From the NCBI GenBank assembly GCA_023415305.1, contig JAEZKZ010000006.1, positions 1 through 51,188 on the forward strand: 51,188 nucleotides of DNA, written 5' to 3'. The position numbers and the translations under genes are program-made. Below are positions 1-7,634 of the stretch, piece after piece. Source of the DNA: Bacillota bacterium (GTDB lineage Bacteria > Bacillota > Clostridia > Acetivibrionales > DSM-1351). Every line of letters starts with the position of its first letter. Positions within the stretch are counted from its first letter, which is position 1. Under the pieces are notes generated by a model. It saw only the letters and a list, made by a program, of their open reading frames with translations, was not told the DNA's origin and did not search any database.

Positions 1-90
1 ACCCCATGTAGACTACATGGTTGATAGGTCAAGAGTGTAAGTGCAGTAATGTATTAAGCTGATTGATACTAATAGGTCGAGGGTTTGACC
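1..90 (+). rRNA. 23S ribosomal RNA, 3' end (partial)
   Basis: The first 90 bases match the conserved 3' end of bacterial 23S rRNA, including the helix-closing text GATACTAATAGGTCGAGGG at about 65-83. The gene enters from the left of the window. The exact 3' end near 90 is estimated by family resemblance, not mapped. Confidence 0.9.
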
Positions 91-195
91 CAAATTAACA
101 GGTATTTCAAAAGTAGATGGTCTTAAAATCTATGAGTTAAAAGCTTCAAGTCTTCTTAACTTCGATACATTATTTAGTCCTTAAGGACAAAAATT

Positions 196-313
196 TTCTG
201 GTGGAAATGACGAGATGGATACACCCGTTCCCATTCCGAACACGGCAGTTAAGCATCTCAGTGCTGATATTACTTGGCTGGAAACGGCCCGGGAAAGTAA
301 GTCTCTGCCAGAT
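196..313 (+). rRNA. 5S ribosomal RNA
   Basis: The typical 5S core CCCGTTCCCATTCCGAACAC is at about 223-242. The terminal helix is formed by TCTGG (197-201) and CCAGA (308-312). It lies about 105 bp after the 23S end, as usual in a Firmicute rrn operon. Length is about 118 nt, normal for the family. Confidence 0.93.
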
Positions 314-320
314 TTATATG

Positions 321-356
321 AAAGTCTTGAGCGTAACAGCTTGAGGCTTTCTTTAT
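321..356 (+). terminator. rrn operon terminator, copy 1
   Basis: AAGTCTTGAGC, the loop GTAACA and GCTTGAGGCTT form an 11-bp stem with three G-U pairs, followed by TTCTTT. It directly follows 5S rRNA. The same hairpin is repeated about 165 bp downstream. Confidence 0.75.
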
Positions 357-485
357 ATTGCTTAAAAAGTTGAAAGAGTAAGAAAGTATGTCTCAAGACT
401 TTAGGCCTACAAGCAGAAATGCTTGGGGTCTTGTTGCATTTGAGGAAGAAAATTGAAATATATACTTTTCTATTCTTAAGGCCTT

Positions 486-519
486 TGGTCTTGAGCGTAA
501 CAGCTTGAGGCTTTCTTTG
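486..519 (+). terminator. rrn operon terminator, copy 2
   Basis: A second copy of the hairpin (TCTTGAGC GTAACA GCTTGAGG) is followed by CTTTCTTT. Between the copies (397-434) lies another hairpin with inner stem CAAGCA/TGCTTG and outer stem AAGAC/GTCTT. The gap 314-611 therefore looks like a tandem terminator region and holds no gene that I see. Confidence 0.6.
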
Positions 520-611
520 TATTTATCCATAAGTTTTATCTATATTTATAAATTAGTCTTGACGGTTTAAACCACCTAAGTTAATATGTTGTGTAACAAG
601 GGGGAGATTTT

Positions 612-1085
612 TTGGAGTATAGAGAAGCCTATTTAAGTGAAATTATACAGATTGCACAATTACATAATGAGCTGGCATACTTTGTACAAAGAGAAACAAA
701 AGATGTATACTGGGACTTTGGAGAGCTATCTGTTGAAAGTATAAGCAAGCACCTAGCAAGTTTTATTAATAATACTGAAAGAAGAATATATATTGCTAAA
801 GAGTGTGAGAAGGTTGTTGGTTTTATTGTTGGAGAGATTGTAGGATGCCATTTGCCCATATCCAGCATAAGAAAAGTCGGATATATAGCGGGAGCTTACG
901 TAGTACCGGAATATAGAGGTAAAGGGATAATGAAATCACTTGATAACCTAATTTGTAGCTTTTTTAGGGAAAACGGAATAAAGTTTGTAGAATTAAACTT
1001 CATTTCTAAAAATTCCATCGCTAAAGAAAGCTGGAGAGCATTAGGATATAGAACTTTCAGAGAGCAGGCAAGAAAAGAAATATAG
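612..1085 (+). CDS. GNAT family N-acetyltransferase
   Basis: This is a 157-residue protein with the fold order of a GNAT acyltransferase, which moves an acetyl group from acetyl-CoA to an amine. The acetyl-CoA loop is visible as YVVPEYRGKGIMKSL at about residues 96-110 (Q/RxxGxG/A type). The C-terminal part (NSIAKESWRALGYRTFREQ) resembles the usual N..A...Y..LGF segment. Translation starts at TTG; the SD GGGGGAG lies about 6 bases upstream and no better ATG exists. The substrate cannot be told from sequence. It stands alone between the rrn terminators and nadA. Confidence 0.85.
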   Translation: MEYREAYLSEIIQIAQLHNELAYFVQRETKDVYWDFGELSVESISKHLASFINNTERRIYIAKECEKVVGFIVGEIVGCHLPISSIRKVGYIAGAYVVPEYRGKGIMKSLDNLICSFFRENGIKFVELNFISKNSIAKESWRALGYRTFREQARKEI

Positions 1086-1275
1086 TTAATTAACTTCATT
1101 AATTAACAGGAATATAAAAGAATTTTATTGTACCTATGCGCTTATGATATTTCTTTTGCAATAAAAGCATTTACAAAGGAAATTATAAGTAATAAAATTA
1201 ATGCAGTATTTTAACTTTGGATAAGTCAAACATATAATACATTGTTCAAAAATTAACAAAATACGAGGTAGTGTA

Positions 1276-2190
1276 ATGGATAAACAAACTATGATTAGCA
1301 ATATTAACAGAATGAAAAAGGAGCAAAATGCTGTAATTGTTGCACACAGCTATCAGGTAGATGATGTTCAGGAAATAGCTGATATTGTAGGAGACTCCTT
1401 TGCTCTCAGCCAGTATTGTGCATCAAATAGTGCCGATACCATAGTTTTTTGCGGAGTACACTTTATGGCCGAAAGTGCCAAAATTCTATCGCCGGAGAAA
1501 ACGGTGCTTCTTCCAGAAATAAATGCAGGCTGTCCTATGGCTGACATGGTTACTGCTGAGGCGTTAAGAGAAGCTAAGAAGAAATATCCCGAGGCTGCGG
1601 TAGTTTGTTATATAAACTCAAGCGCCGAGGTCAAAGCTGAATGTGACATTTGTTGTACTTCCTCAAATGCTCTGGCTGTAATAAGGTCAATTGACAAGAA
1701 GGATATACTATTTGTACCAGATAAAAACCTTGGCAGTTATGTAGCCAAAATGTGCCCAGAAAAGAATATTATTTTCTGGGAAGGATATTGCATTACACAC
1801 CATAAAATTAGAAAAAATGAGGTTTTAGCGTCAAAGGAATTGCATCCTGATGCTTTACTTCTGGTTCACCCAGAATGCCAGCCGGAAATTCAGGAATTAG
1901 CAGATTTTGTGGGAAGTACCAAACAAATCATAGATTATGCGAAAAACTCTGATCATGATAAATTTATAATAGGTACCGAGATGGGTGTTTTATATCAGCT
2001 GAAAAATGATAATCCCAATAAGACCTTCTATATGATGTCAACCGGTCTCATATGCCCTAATATGAAGAAGACTTCTCTTCAGAGTGTTCATGATGCGCTA
2101 GCATTAAAGAGATACGAAATAAATCTTGAAAAAGATATAATTGAACGTGCATCTCATTCTCTAAACAGAATGTTAATGGTAGCAAAATAA
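1276..2190 (+). CDS. nadA: Quinolinate synthase NadA
   Basis: NadA condenses iminoaspartate (from NadB) with dihydroxyacetone phosphate to give quinolinate, the first committed steps of de novo NAD synthesis in the cytosol. The three 4Fe-4S cysteines of the family are visible at residues 86 (AGCPMADM), 172 (EGYCITHHK) and 260 (GLICPNM). The N-terminal AHSYQ.DDVQ..AD..GDS motif is also present. At 304 residues it matches the short NadA form common in Clostridia and Thermotoga. It starts at ATG after GAGGTAGTGTA. nadB follows after 40 bp and nadC comes next, so this is a nadABC operon. Confidence 0.97.
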   Translation: MDKQTMISNINRMKKEQNAVIVAHSYQVDDVQEIADIVGDSFALSQYCASNSADTIVFCGVHFMAESAKILSPEKTVLLPEINAGCPMADMVTAEALREAKKKYPEAAVVCYINSSAEVKAECDICCTSSNALAVIRSIDKKDILFVPDKNLGSYVAKMCPEKNIIFWEGYCITHHKIRKNEVLASKELHPDALLLVHPECQPEIQELADFVGSTKQIIDYAKNSDHDKFIIGTEMGVLYQLKNDNPNKTFYMMSTGLICPNMKKTSLQSVHDALALKRYEINLEKDIIERASHSLNRMLMVAK

Positions 2191-2230
2191 GCTGCGTGTG
2201 GGTCTTTTGGAGGGAGCATAGGGAGAGCAT

Positions 2231-3835
2231 ATGGATGAAGAGGATAAAAGGATAAATATTGAAGTTATTAATGTAGATGTAGTTATAATCGGCAGTGGAA
2301 TAGCAGGTGTGTATACCTCGCTTGAGATACCCGAAGGCTATAAGATAGGTATTATAACAAAGGAAACGCTGGATATTAGCAATTCTGTCCTTGCACAAGG
2401 AGGAATAGCTGTCTCACTTGATGAACAGAACGACTCACCTCAACTTCACTTCAAGGATACACTTTTTGCCGGAGCTGGTCTATGCAAAGATGAAAGTGTA
2501 TGGGTCCTGGTTGAGGAAGCCGCAGAAAATATCAGAAATCTTTGTAGTCTCGGCGTTAATTTTGATAAAAGCGGAAAGCACTTGTCACTCACTCGTGAGG
2601 GCGCTCACAGTGTTAACAGAATAATTCATTCAGGAGATACAACAGGTAAGGAAGTCTGCGACAAACTTATTGAAGAAGCGCAGAAAAGAAAGAATATCGA
2701 ATTATATGAGAGACATTTTGCAGTTGATTTAATTGTTAGAGACGGTGAATGTAAAGGTGTATTAGTTTTTAATGAAGTGACTGAAAAAATGGTGTTTTTT
2801 AGTGCCAGAAATACTGTTATTGCGACAGGTGGATTTGGTCAGATATATTCACATACAACAAACCCTGAAGTAGCAACAGGTGACGGAATAGGTATGTGTC
2901 TGAGAGCCGGCACCGAAGCGATGGATATGGAGTTTGTACAGTTTCATCCAACTGTCCTCTATCACCCCAGAGACAAAAGCTTTCTTATTTCAGAGGCGGT
3001 ACGTGGAGAAGGTGCATTACTTAAGAATGCTAACGGCGAACGATTTATGCAAAAATATCATGAACTGATGGAACTCGCTCCGAGAGATGTAGTTTCCAGA
3101 GCAATATTCCAGGAGATGTCCCTGACAGGGTTAAAAAATGTTTATCTTGATATTACCTTTAAGAGCCGGGAATACCTTGAAAACAGATTTCCAAATATAT
3201 TTAAAACCTGTCTGGAGTACGGAATAGATATTTCAAAGGATTATATTCCGGTAGCCCCGGCAGAACATTACTGTATGGGCGGGATTAGAACAGATGTTAA
3301 TGGACAAACCAATATACCGAGGCTTTATGCCTGTGGTGAAGTGGCCTGTACCGGTATTCACGGGGCAAACAGATTAGCAAGTAACTCTTTACTGGAGGGT
3401 CTGGTTTTTGGGAGAAAGATAGCAAGAAATATCTCAGAAGATGAAACTGACATTCCTCAGGTAGATATAGGTCTTCAAATGAATTTCAAAACAAACCAGG
3501 ACGACGATGCTATACTAAAAGGAATGAAGGAAGAAATTCAGAATACAATGACCAGACATGTTGGTATAATCCGAAATGAACAGGGACTTGAAACTGCTAG
3601 GAATATAATTAATAGTATTCATAACAGATTTGACTATATAAAAGGCTTCAGTCTCATCAAGCTTGAGGTCGCCAATATGCTAACGGTGGCAACTCTGGTA
3701 ATAGAAGCTGCTTTAGAAAGAAAAGAAAGCAGGGGCGCACATTTCAGATCAGATTTTAATAAAACCGATGATGTGAATTGGAATAGAAACATAGTAAAAG
3801 TTCTAGATAAAGACAGTAAAGGATATATATTTTAA
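2231..3835 (+). CDS. nadB: L-aspartate oxidase NadB
   Basis: NadB is an FAD enzyme that oxidises L-aspartate to iminoaspartate for NadA; in anaerobes fumarate rather than oxygen is the likely electron acceptor. The dinucleotide-binding motif VVIIGSGIAGVYTS is near residues 17-30. Succinate dehydrogenase-family landmarks are present: HFKDTLFAGAGL, the active-site region EFVQFHPT, and GGIRTDVNGQT followed by ACGEVACTGIHGANRLASNS. At 534 residues it is full length. The start ATG follows an SD-rich stretch (GGAGGGAGCATAGGGAGAG). Its last codons lie inside a 57-bp sequence repeated before nadC. Confidence 0.97.
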   Translation: MDEEDKRINIEVINVDVVIIGSGIAGVYTSLEIPEGYKIGIITKETLDISNSVLAQGGIAVSLDEQNDSPQLHFKDTLFAGAGLCKDESVWVLVEEAAENIRNLCSLGVNFDKSGKHLSLTREGAHSVNRIIHSGDTTGKEVCDKLIEEAQKRKNIELYERHFAVDLIVRDGECKGVLVFNEVTEKMVFFSARNTVIATGGFGQIYSHTTNPEVATGDGIGMCLRAGTEAMDMEFVQFHPTVLYHPRDKSFLISEAVRGEGALLKNANGERFMQKYHELMELAPRDVVSRAIFQEMSLTGLKNVYLDITFKSREYLENRFPNIFKTCLEYGIDISKDYIPVAPAEHYCMGGIRTDVNGQTNIPRLYACGEVACTGIHGANRLASNSLLEGLVFGRKIARNISEDETDIPQVDIGLQMNFKTNQDDDAILKGMKEEIQNTMTRHVGIIRNEQGLETARNIINSIHNRFDYIKGFSLIKLEVANMLTVATLVIEAALERKESRGAHFRSDFNKTDDVNWNRNIVKVLDKDSKGYIF

Positions 3836-4094
3836 TTACTATTTTGTGGCCACAATGTGGCTCATGGAGGTTAGCTTGAAAGACTTCGCTAATGCTCGTC
3901 CTCCAAACTAACCTATGAATTTATGGCCGTGCGACATATTCAAAGTATTTATATCACATGATTAAAGTAATGAGTTTGAGCGAATACTTTGAAAACGCAC
4001 ATGGCCAATTAACCTCCTTTATTCGCCCATTGCGATAAAGGATATATATTATAATTACTATTTTGTGGCCACAATGTGGCTCATGGAGGTTAAT
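3818..4094 (+). repeat. Repeat/RNA element copy A, upstream of nadC
   Basis: Order of parts: SD1 (GGAGGTTA, 3866-3873); a 12-codon mini-ORF from TTG (3876-3911, MKDFANARPPN and stop); a long hairpin with arms GGCCGTGCG...TTCAAAGTATT (3925-3951) and AATACTTTGAA..CGCAC..GGCC (3984-4006); an anti-SD AATTAACCTCC (4007-4017); a small hairpin GTGGCC/GGC (4065-4080); and SD2 of nadC (4085-4092). The segment 3817-3873 recurs at 4036-4092 with one mismatch, so the nadB end, the small hairpin and the SD are duplicated around the core. Copy B lies before the tail sheath gene. Confidence 0.8.
3876..3911 (+). CDS. Possible 11-residue leader peptide in element copy A
   Basis: A TTG codon sits 2 bases after the SD-like GGAGGTTA and opens an 11-codon frame ending in TAA (MKDFANARPPN). 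Copy B has an in-frame counterpart of identical length (MKDFSDARLPN) with its stop in the same place. The differences between copies change amino acids, so peptide selection is not demonstrated. The same bases can also fold (GGTTAG with CTAACC). Translation is an inference. Confidence 0.3.
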   Translation: MKDFANARPPN

Positions 4095-4931
4095 ATGAAG
4101 CTTGATAAATTTTATCTACACGATCTAGTTATGAGTGCTTTGCAGGAAGATATGCCATTAGGAGATATTACAACTGATAATATAATCAGTGAGGGGCATA
4201 TTTCTAATGCTGAGTTTCTGGCAAAGCAAGACGCAGTTATAGCCGGTCTTGACGTTGCTAAGCTTGTTTTTGAGATGCTGGACAGCAGAGTTGATTTTAC
4301 CGCATTGGTTAATGATGGTGACAATGTTAAATCAGGAGAAGTTTTTGCAAGGATTAGTGGACCTACAAGAGCACTTTTAAAGGGTGAAAGGACAGCGTTA
4401 AACTTTTTGCAGCGCCTTTCAGCAATAGCTACAATGACAAATAGGTATGTAATGAAGGTACAGGATCTATCTGTTAAGATCACCGATACAAGAAAAACAA
4501 CTCCAGGGTTAAGGCTTCTGGAGAAGTATGCAGTAAATGCCGGTGGAGGGTCCAACCACAGATACTCATTATCTGATGGAGTTCTTATTAAAGATAATCA
4601 TATCGCTGCAGCCGGAGGTATTACTAATGCTGTCAACCGTGTAAGAGCAAGTATTCCGCATACTGTAAAGATTGAGGTTGAGGTGGAATCCATGGAGGAG
4701 GTTCAGGAAGCTCTGGACTGCCGAGCTGATATTATTATGCTAGACAATATGTCCAATGAGAAAATGGCAGAAGCAGTCGGATTGATTAATAAAAGGGCGT
4801 TGGTTGAGGCATCTGGAAATATAACAGAGGAAACCATTTATGAAGTGGCAAAAACTGGCGTGGATATCATTTCAATCGGAAAATTAACTCACTCTGCAAA
4901 CTCTGTGGACATAAGTATGAACATAGAATAA
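4095..4931 (+). CDS. nadC: Nicotinate-nucleotide pyrophosphorylase NadC (quinolinate phosphoribosyltransferase)
   Basis: NadC converts quinolinate and PRPP to nicotinate mononucleotide, CO2 and pyrophosphate, completing the nadABC pathway. The 278-residue protein shows QPRTase landmarks: KGERTALNFLQRLS, the substrate-binding ITDTRKTTPGLRLLEKYAV and GGSNHRYSLSDGVLIKDNH, and C-terminal VEASGNI and ISIGKLTHS. I place the start at the ATG 7 bases after GGAGGTTA rather than at the upstream in-frame ATG at 4065, which falls in the small hairpin. The SD is the downstream SD of repeat element copy A, so translation may respond to that element. Confidence 0.96.
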   Translation: MKLDKFYLHDLVMSALQEDMPLGDITTDNIISEGHISNAEFLAKQDAVIAGLDVAKLVFEMLDSRVDFTALVNDGDNVKSGEVFARISGPTRALLKGERTALNFLQRLSAIATMTNRYVMKVQDLSVKITDTRKTTPGLRLLEKYAVNAGGGSNHRYSLSDGVLIKDNHIAAAGGITNAVNRVRASIPHTVKIEVEVESMEEVQEALDCRADIIMLDNMSNEKMAEAVGLINKRALVEASGNITEETIYEVAKTGVDIISIGKLTHSANSVDISMNIE

Positions 4932-5428
4932 TTAAATGACTACAGGTTAAACTGTCTTAAGGTTATAGTGTGAAAAAAACTGTGGATAAATATTATATTA
5001 TCCACAGTTTTTTTAAGTTATTCACACTCATAAAAAATAAATACTTTGAAATGCTTATATATCAAGTGTTTTGACTAGAAAAGCCCTTTTTTAGTTATCC
5101 ACAAAAGGGGTAAAATATGTGAATAAGTATATGAGGTTTTTTTAGTTTTTGTTAATTAAATCCTGTCTACAAAATATTGTTATGCTAATATATTTTTTTA
5201 GCATATATTGTGGTTCATAAAAATAATATCAAAAAAAGTATGTGTATATTGTGGATAGTGTGAAAACAATTACCTTTATATTTTTTTGCGTCAGGTGACA
5301 AAATATTTGTGTACGCTAAAATATATCTAGGCATAAAAGTGTATTAATTTGAGGAGAAAAAGCGGGTATGGCTTTACTCCGATGATAATTGGTACACAGT
5401 ATAAATGCCTGAAAAGGAGGCACTAACT
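4932..5428. other. Intergenic DnaA-box cluster 1
   Basis: There is no gene in this 497-bp AT-rich gap. It holds six matches to the DnaA box TTATNCACA on both strands: 4981-4989 (reverse), 4998-5006, 5018-5026, 5095-5103, 5118-5126 (reverse), and a one-mismatch site at 5250-5258 (reverse). Five perfect boxes lie within 146 bp. No dnaA or dnaN gene is nearby, so this is more likely a DnaA-binding cluster than the main origin. Confidence 0.55.
4967..5028. terminator. Bidirectional terminator containing paired DnaA boxes
   Basis: A perfect 17-bp inverted repeat, AAAAAAACTGTGGATAA (4973-4989) and TTATCCACAGTTTTTTT (4998-5014), has an 8-nt loop and T runs on both strands. It is extended by GTGTGA and TTCACAC outside. 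It closes the nadABC operon, and each arm also contains a perfect DnaA box. Confidence 0.75.
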
Positions 5429-5599
5429 ATGAGTAGACGTAAAAGTGCAATGTCAGAAGCCCTAAAAGAGGAAATCGCCAAAGAACTTGGAGTCTACAAT
5501 AAAGTTTCAGCTGAGGGCTGGGGATCAGTTTCTTCAAGAGATTGCGGTAGTATGGTAAGAAAGGCAATTGAAATGGCTGAGAGAAGTGTCAACCGGTAA
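5429..5599 (+). CDS. Small acid-soluble spore protein, alpha/beta type
   Basis: This 56-residue protein (MSRRKSAMSEALKEEIAKEL...) has the alpha/beta SASP features: two helix-forming segments, the conserved KEEIAKELGV stretch, the WGSVSSRDCGSMVRKAIEMAE block, and small basic size. Such proteins coat DNA in the forespore core and protect it against UV and heat. The ATG follows AAGGAGGCACTAACT; an upstream in-frame ATG at 5405 lacks an SD. Expression in the forespore is expected from the family. It shows that the host forms endospores. Confidence 0.85.
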   Translation: MSRRKSAMSEALKEEIAKELGVYNKVSAEGWGSVSSRDCGSMVRKAIEMAERSVNR

Positions 5600-5620
5600 C
5601 AGGGTAGTTTAGCGTAATTT

Positions 5621-5657
5621 AGGGGCTGGCAGCGGACATGGTTTGCTGCCTCCCCAT
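5621..5657 (+). terminator. Hairpin after the spore protein gene
   Basis: GGGGCTGGCAGC and GCTGCCTCCCC form a strong stem about 20 bp after the SASP stop codon. There is no good T run after it, so termination is plausible but not certain. Confidence 0.5.
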
Positions 5658-5689
5658 TACATATCTATCTCATACACTTATCCAGTTGA

Positions 5690-5944
5690 TTTTATATCAA
5701 AATTCATTTAATATGGAATATAGATATATCATCAGAGAAAAAGACTCACACCTCTATGGTTGGTGAGAGATTAGGCTGCAGTCAGTAGGGTATCAATCTA
5801 CTGATGATACAGCCTCCGGCAGTGGCCACGTTTTCGTAAACTCTAGATATTTCTCTACTATGTAAATGTAGATATCTCACTACTTTTGATACGAAGCCGG
5901 TGCACATGTTCGATGAGGCGTACTTGATATACAGGAGGTAAAGC
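5690..5944 (+). promoter_or_regulatory. Structured leader of the lipid kinase gene, class unknown
   Basis: Several helices are visible in a row: CTCAC/GTGAG (about 5746-5766), GGCTG/CAGCC enclosing CAGTAG/CTACTG (about 5774-5813), and AGATAT..GTAGATATCT-type pairing (about 5843-5876). Then come an SD (AGGAGG) and the TTG start of the next gene. The size and position fit a cis-regulatory RNA, but I do not recognise a known riboswitch class. No gene is seen in 5600-5945. Confidence 0.35.
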
Positions 5945-5945
5945 T

Positions 5946-6848
5946 TTGAAAAACGCATTGTTTGTATACAATCCCATTTCCGGTGGTCACAAGGTTCCAA
6001 ACGAATTGGATTACATACTTGGAACATTTCAAAAAAAGGGTATTCTTGTACAGCCTTACCGGCTAATTGATGCTAATAATGATTATCTTATCAGTGCCTT
6101 GAAATCAGGAATATATGATTTTGTTATTGCTTCAGGCGGAGACGGTACTATAAATTTCGTAGCCAATATCCTGTTGGATAATGATATAAAGATGCCTATT
6201 GGGGTTATACCCTCTGGAACATGTAATGATTTTGCAAAATGTCTTGGCATCAATTCCTTACACGAAAGCTTGAATATCATTCTTGATGGGAAAACCCTCC
6301 TTTGTGATGTGGGACACATAAACAATTCACATTACTTTTTAAGTACTTTTGCCGGCGGCAACTTTGTTGATGTCTCTTTCAGCACAAACAGTGAACTTAA
6401 GAAGAATTTCGGGCCTTTTGCCTATTACCTTAAAGGTCTGTCTGAGGTTACCAACATAAAAAGCTTCGATTTAAAGGTTACTGCAGATGAGCAGATTATT
6501 GAAGGTAAATTTATTTTATTCCTGATTGTTAACGGAAAGCAGGCAGCGGGTTTCCCCAATCTGCTGAATGACGCTGATTTTACCGATGGATACATGGATA
6601 TTATTCTGGTAAAAAAATGTTCTAACATAAATCTTGCAAGTATTTTCTTTAAGGTATTGAGTAAAGAATCAGTAAATGATAAAAATGTGATTATTTTAAA
6701 GGCAAAAAGGTGTGAACTGACAAGCAAGTCACCGATAGCACTTACAGTGGATGGCGAAAAATCAGAGCTCTTCCCTGCTGAAATTGAATTTAAAAACAAA
6801 CTTTTGGAGGTATTTGTGCCCCAAAGCATATATGAACTTAATAAGTAG
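5946..6848 (+). CDS. Diacylglycerol kinase family lipid kinase (YegS/DgkB-like)
   Basis: Members phosphorylate diacylglycerol or related lipids with ATP at the membrane face. The 300-residue protein has the catalytic-domain motif VIASGGDGTINFVANIL at about residues 60-76 (GGDGT) and PSGTCNDFAKCLGI, both diagnostic. It begins like the family (ALFVYNPISGGHK) and ends in the usual beta-sandwich half with LTVDGE. The start is TTG after AGGAGGTAAAGC. The exact lipid substrate is not shown by sequence. It ends before a bidirectional terminator at 6901-6942. Confidence 0.9.
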   Translation: MKNALFVYNPISGGHKVPNELDYILGTFQKKGILVQPYRLIDANNDYLISALKSGIYDFVIASGGDGTINFVANILLDNDIKMPIGVIPSGTCNDFAKCLGINSLHESLNIILDGKTLLCDVGHINNSHYFLSTFAGGNFVDVSFSTNSELKKNFGPFAYYLKGLSEVTNIKSFDLKVTADEQIIEGKFILFLIVNGKQAAGFPNLLNDADFTDGYMDIILVKKCSNINLASIFFKVLSKESVNDKNVIILKAKRCELTSKSPIALTVDGEKSELFPAEIEFKNKLLEVFVPQSIYELNK

Positions 6849-6900
6849 TAGTACTATCTGCTAATGTATTTTTATTGTAAATCCTCAAAGTGTATTAAAT

Positions 6901-6942
6901 AAATGCCGGTATCATGTAAACAAGCGTGATACCGGCATTTCG
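6901..6942. terminator. Bidirectional intrinsic terminator
   Basis: AAATGCCGGTATCA and TGATACCGGCATTT form a 14-bp perfect stem between the convergent lipid kinase gene and the small leftward gene at 6973-7218. Confidence 0.85.
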
Positions 6943-6972
6943 ATTTAATAGATTTACTAACCCTGAACAGTA

Positions 6973-7218
6973 TCAGTACATCTGATGCTTATTGTCTTCA
7001 TGAGAAACAAGCAATTGATTTCGTCCGTTGACTATTGTTTTTCTAACATAATACCCGTTCTTTGATAAAATGTCATAGATTTTATCTGTCTGATGAAAGT
7101 AGTTATTCCCGATATCAAGGATAAGAGTTTCACCGGGTTTGAGTCTGTTTTGTACAACTTCAAGAGTATTTTTGTCATTTAGACTTTCAAAATTAATTAT
7201 GTTATTTTGGAGTTTCAT
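6973..7218 (-). CDS. Small hypothetical protein
   Basis: This 81-residue protein has a good start (SD GAGGTG 7 bases before ATG) and ends next to a terminator, so it is probably real. The middle, LKPGETLILDIGNNYFHQTDKIYDILSKNGYYVRKT, has the strand-helix-strand look of a small SirA/TusA-like alpha/beta fold, but I see no catalytic cysteine (the CPxP motif is absent). I give no function. It stands alone between the lipid kinase gene and the deoC leader. Confidence 0.7.
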   Translation of the reverse strand: MKLQNNIINFESLNDKNTLEVVQNRLKPGETLILDIGNNYFHQTDKIYDILSKNGYYVRKTIVNGRNQLLVSHEDNKHQMY

Positions 7219-7385
7219 ATCACTGCACCTCGTTATTTTCAGTTTAATGATTTCACTGACTAAAAATATTATTTACACAAGGCGGCAAAATTATTTGATA
7301 TATAAAAATTCCAGGATACTTGTATAATTAATTGATTTGTTGGCAAATATAATATTGACCTCACAAAATACATTTTGACCCCCTT

Positions 7386-7634
7386 TACATGGTTAGTCGA
7401 TGGCGACTAACCTATTTTTTTGTTTATAAATTTATATCAGCATTGCAATGAAAAGATAAAGAGGGGATCCGATTTACAAATATACTTTTTCACCTTGAAT
7501 TTTACTGAATAATTAGTGATAATAAGTATGGTTGAAGTTTTATACAATCCTCTTTTTTTCGTCTTATAGCGATATAGGAGTGATCAATATTTCATTATGA
7601 TTTGTGCCGCTAAGTCGGCCTATGGGAGGTTAAT
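7386..7634 (+). repeat. Diverged relative of the repeat element, upstream of deoC
   Basis: It starts with a 9-bp perfect hairpin, GGTTAGTCG ATGG CGACTAACC (7391-7412), plus a T run, which may itself terminate transcription. It ends with a module like the right end of copies A and B: CCTCTTTTTTTCGTC, TAGCGATATAGGAG, GCCG..CGGC (7606-7619) and GGGAGGTTAATATG. The middle is not similar to copies A/B. No gene is seen in 7219-7634. Confidence 0.5.

Noticed and set aside
4932..5428. Chromosomal origin of replication (oriC)
   Set aside because: DnaA boxes are dense, but no dnaA, dnaN or other origin-linked genes are present in the window and no clear unwinding element was defined; I call it a DnaA-box cluster only.
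5690..5944. c-di-GMP riboswitch
   Set aside because: A GCCTCCGGC-like string recalled GEMM RNAs, but the conserved core and tetraloop receptor were not found.
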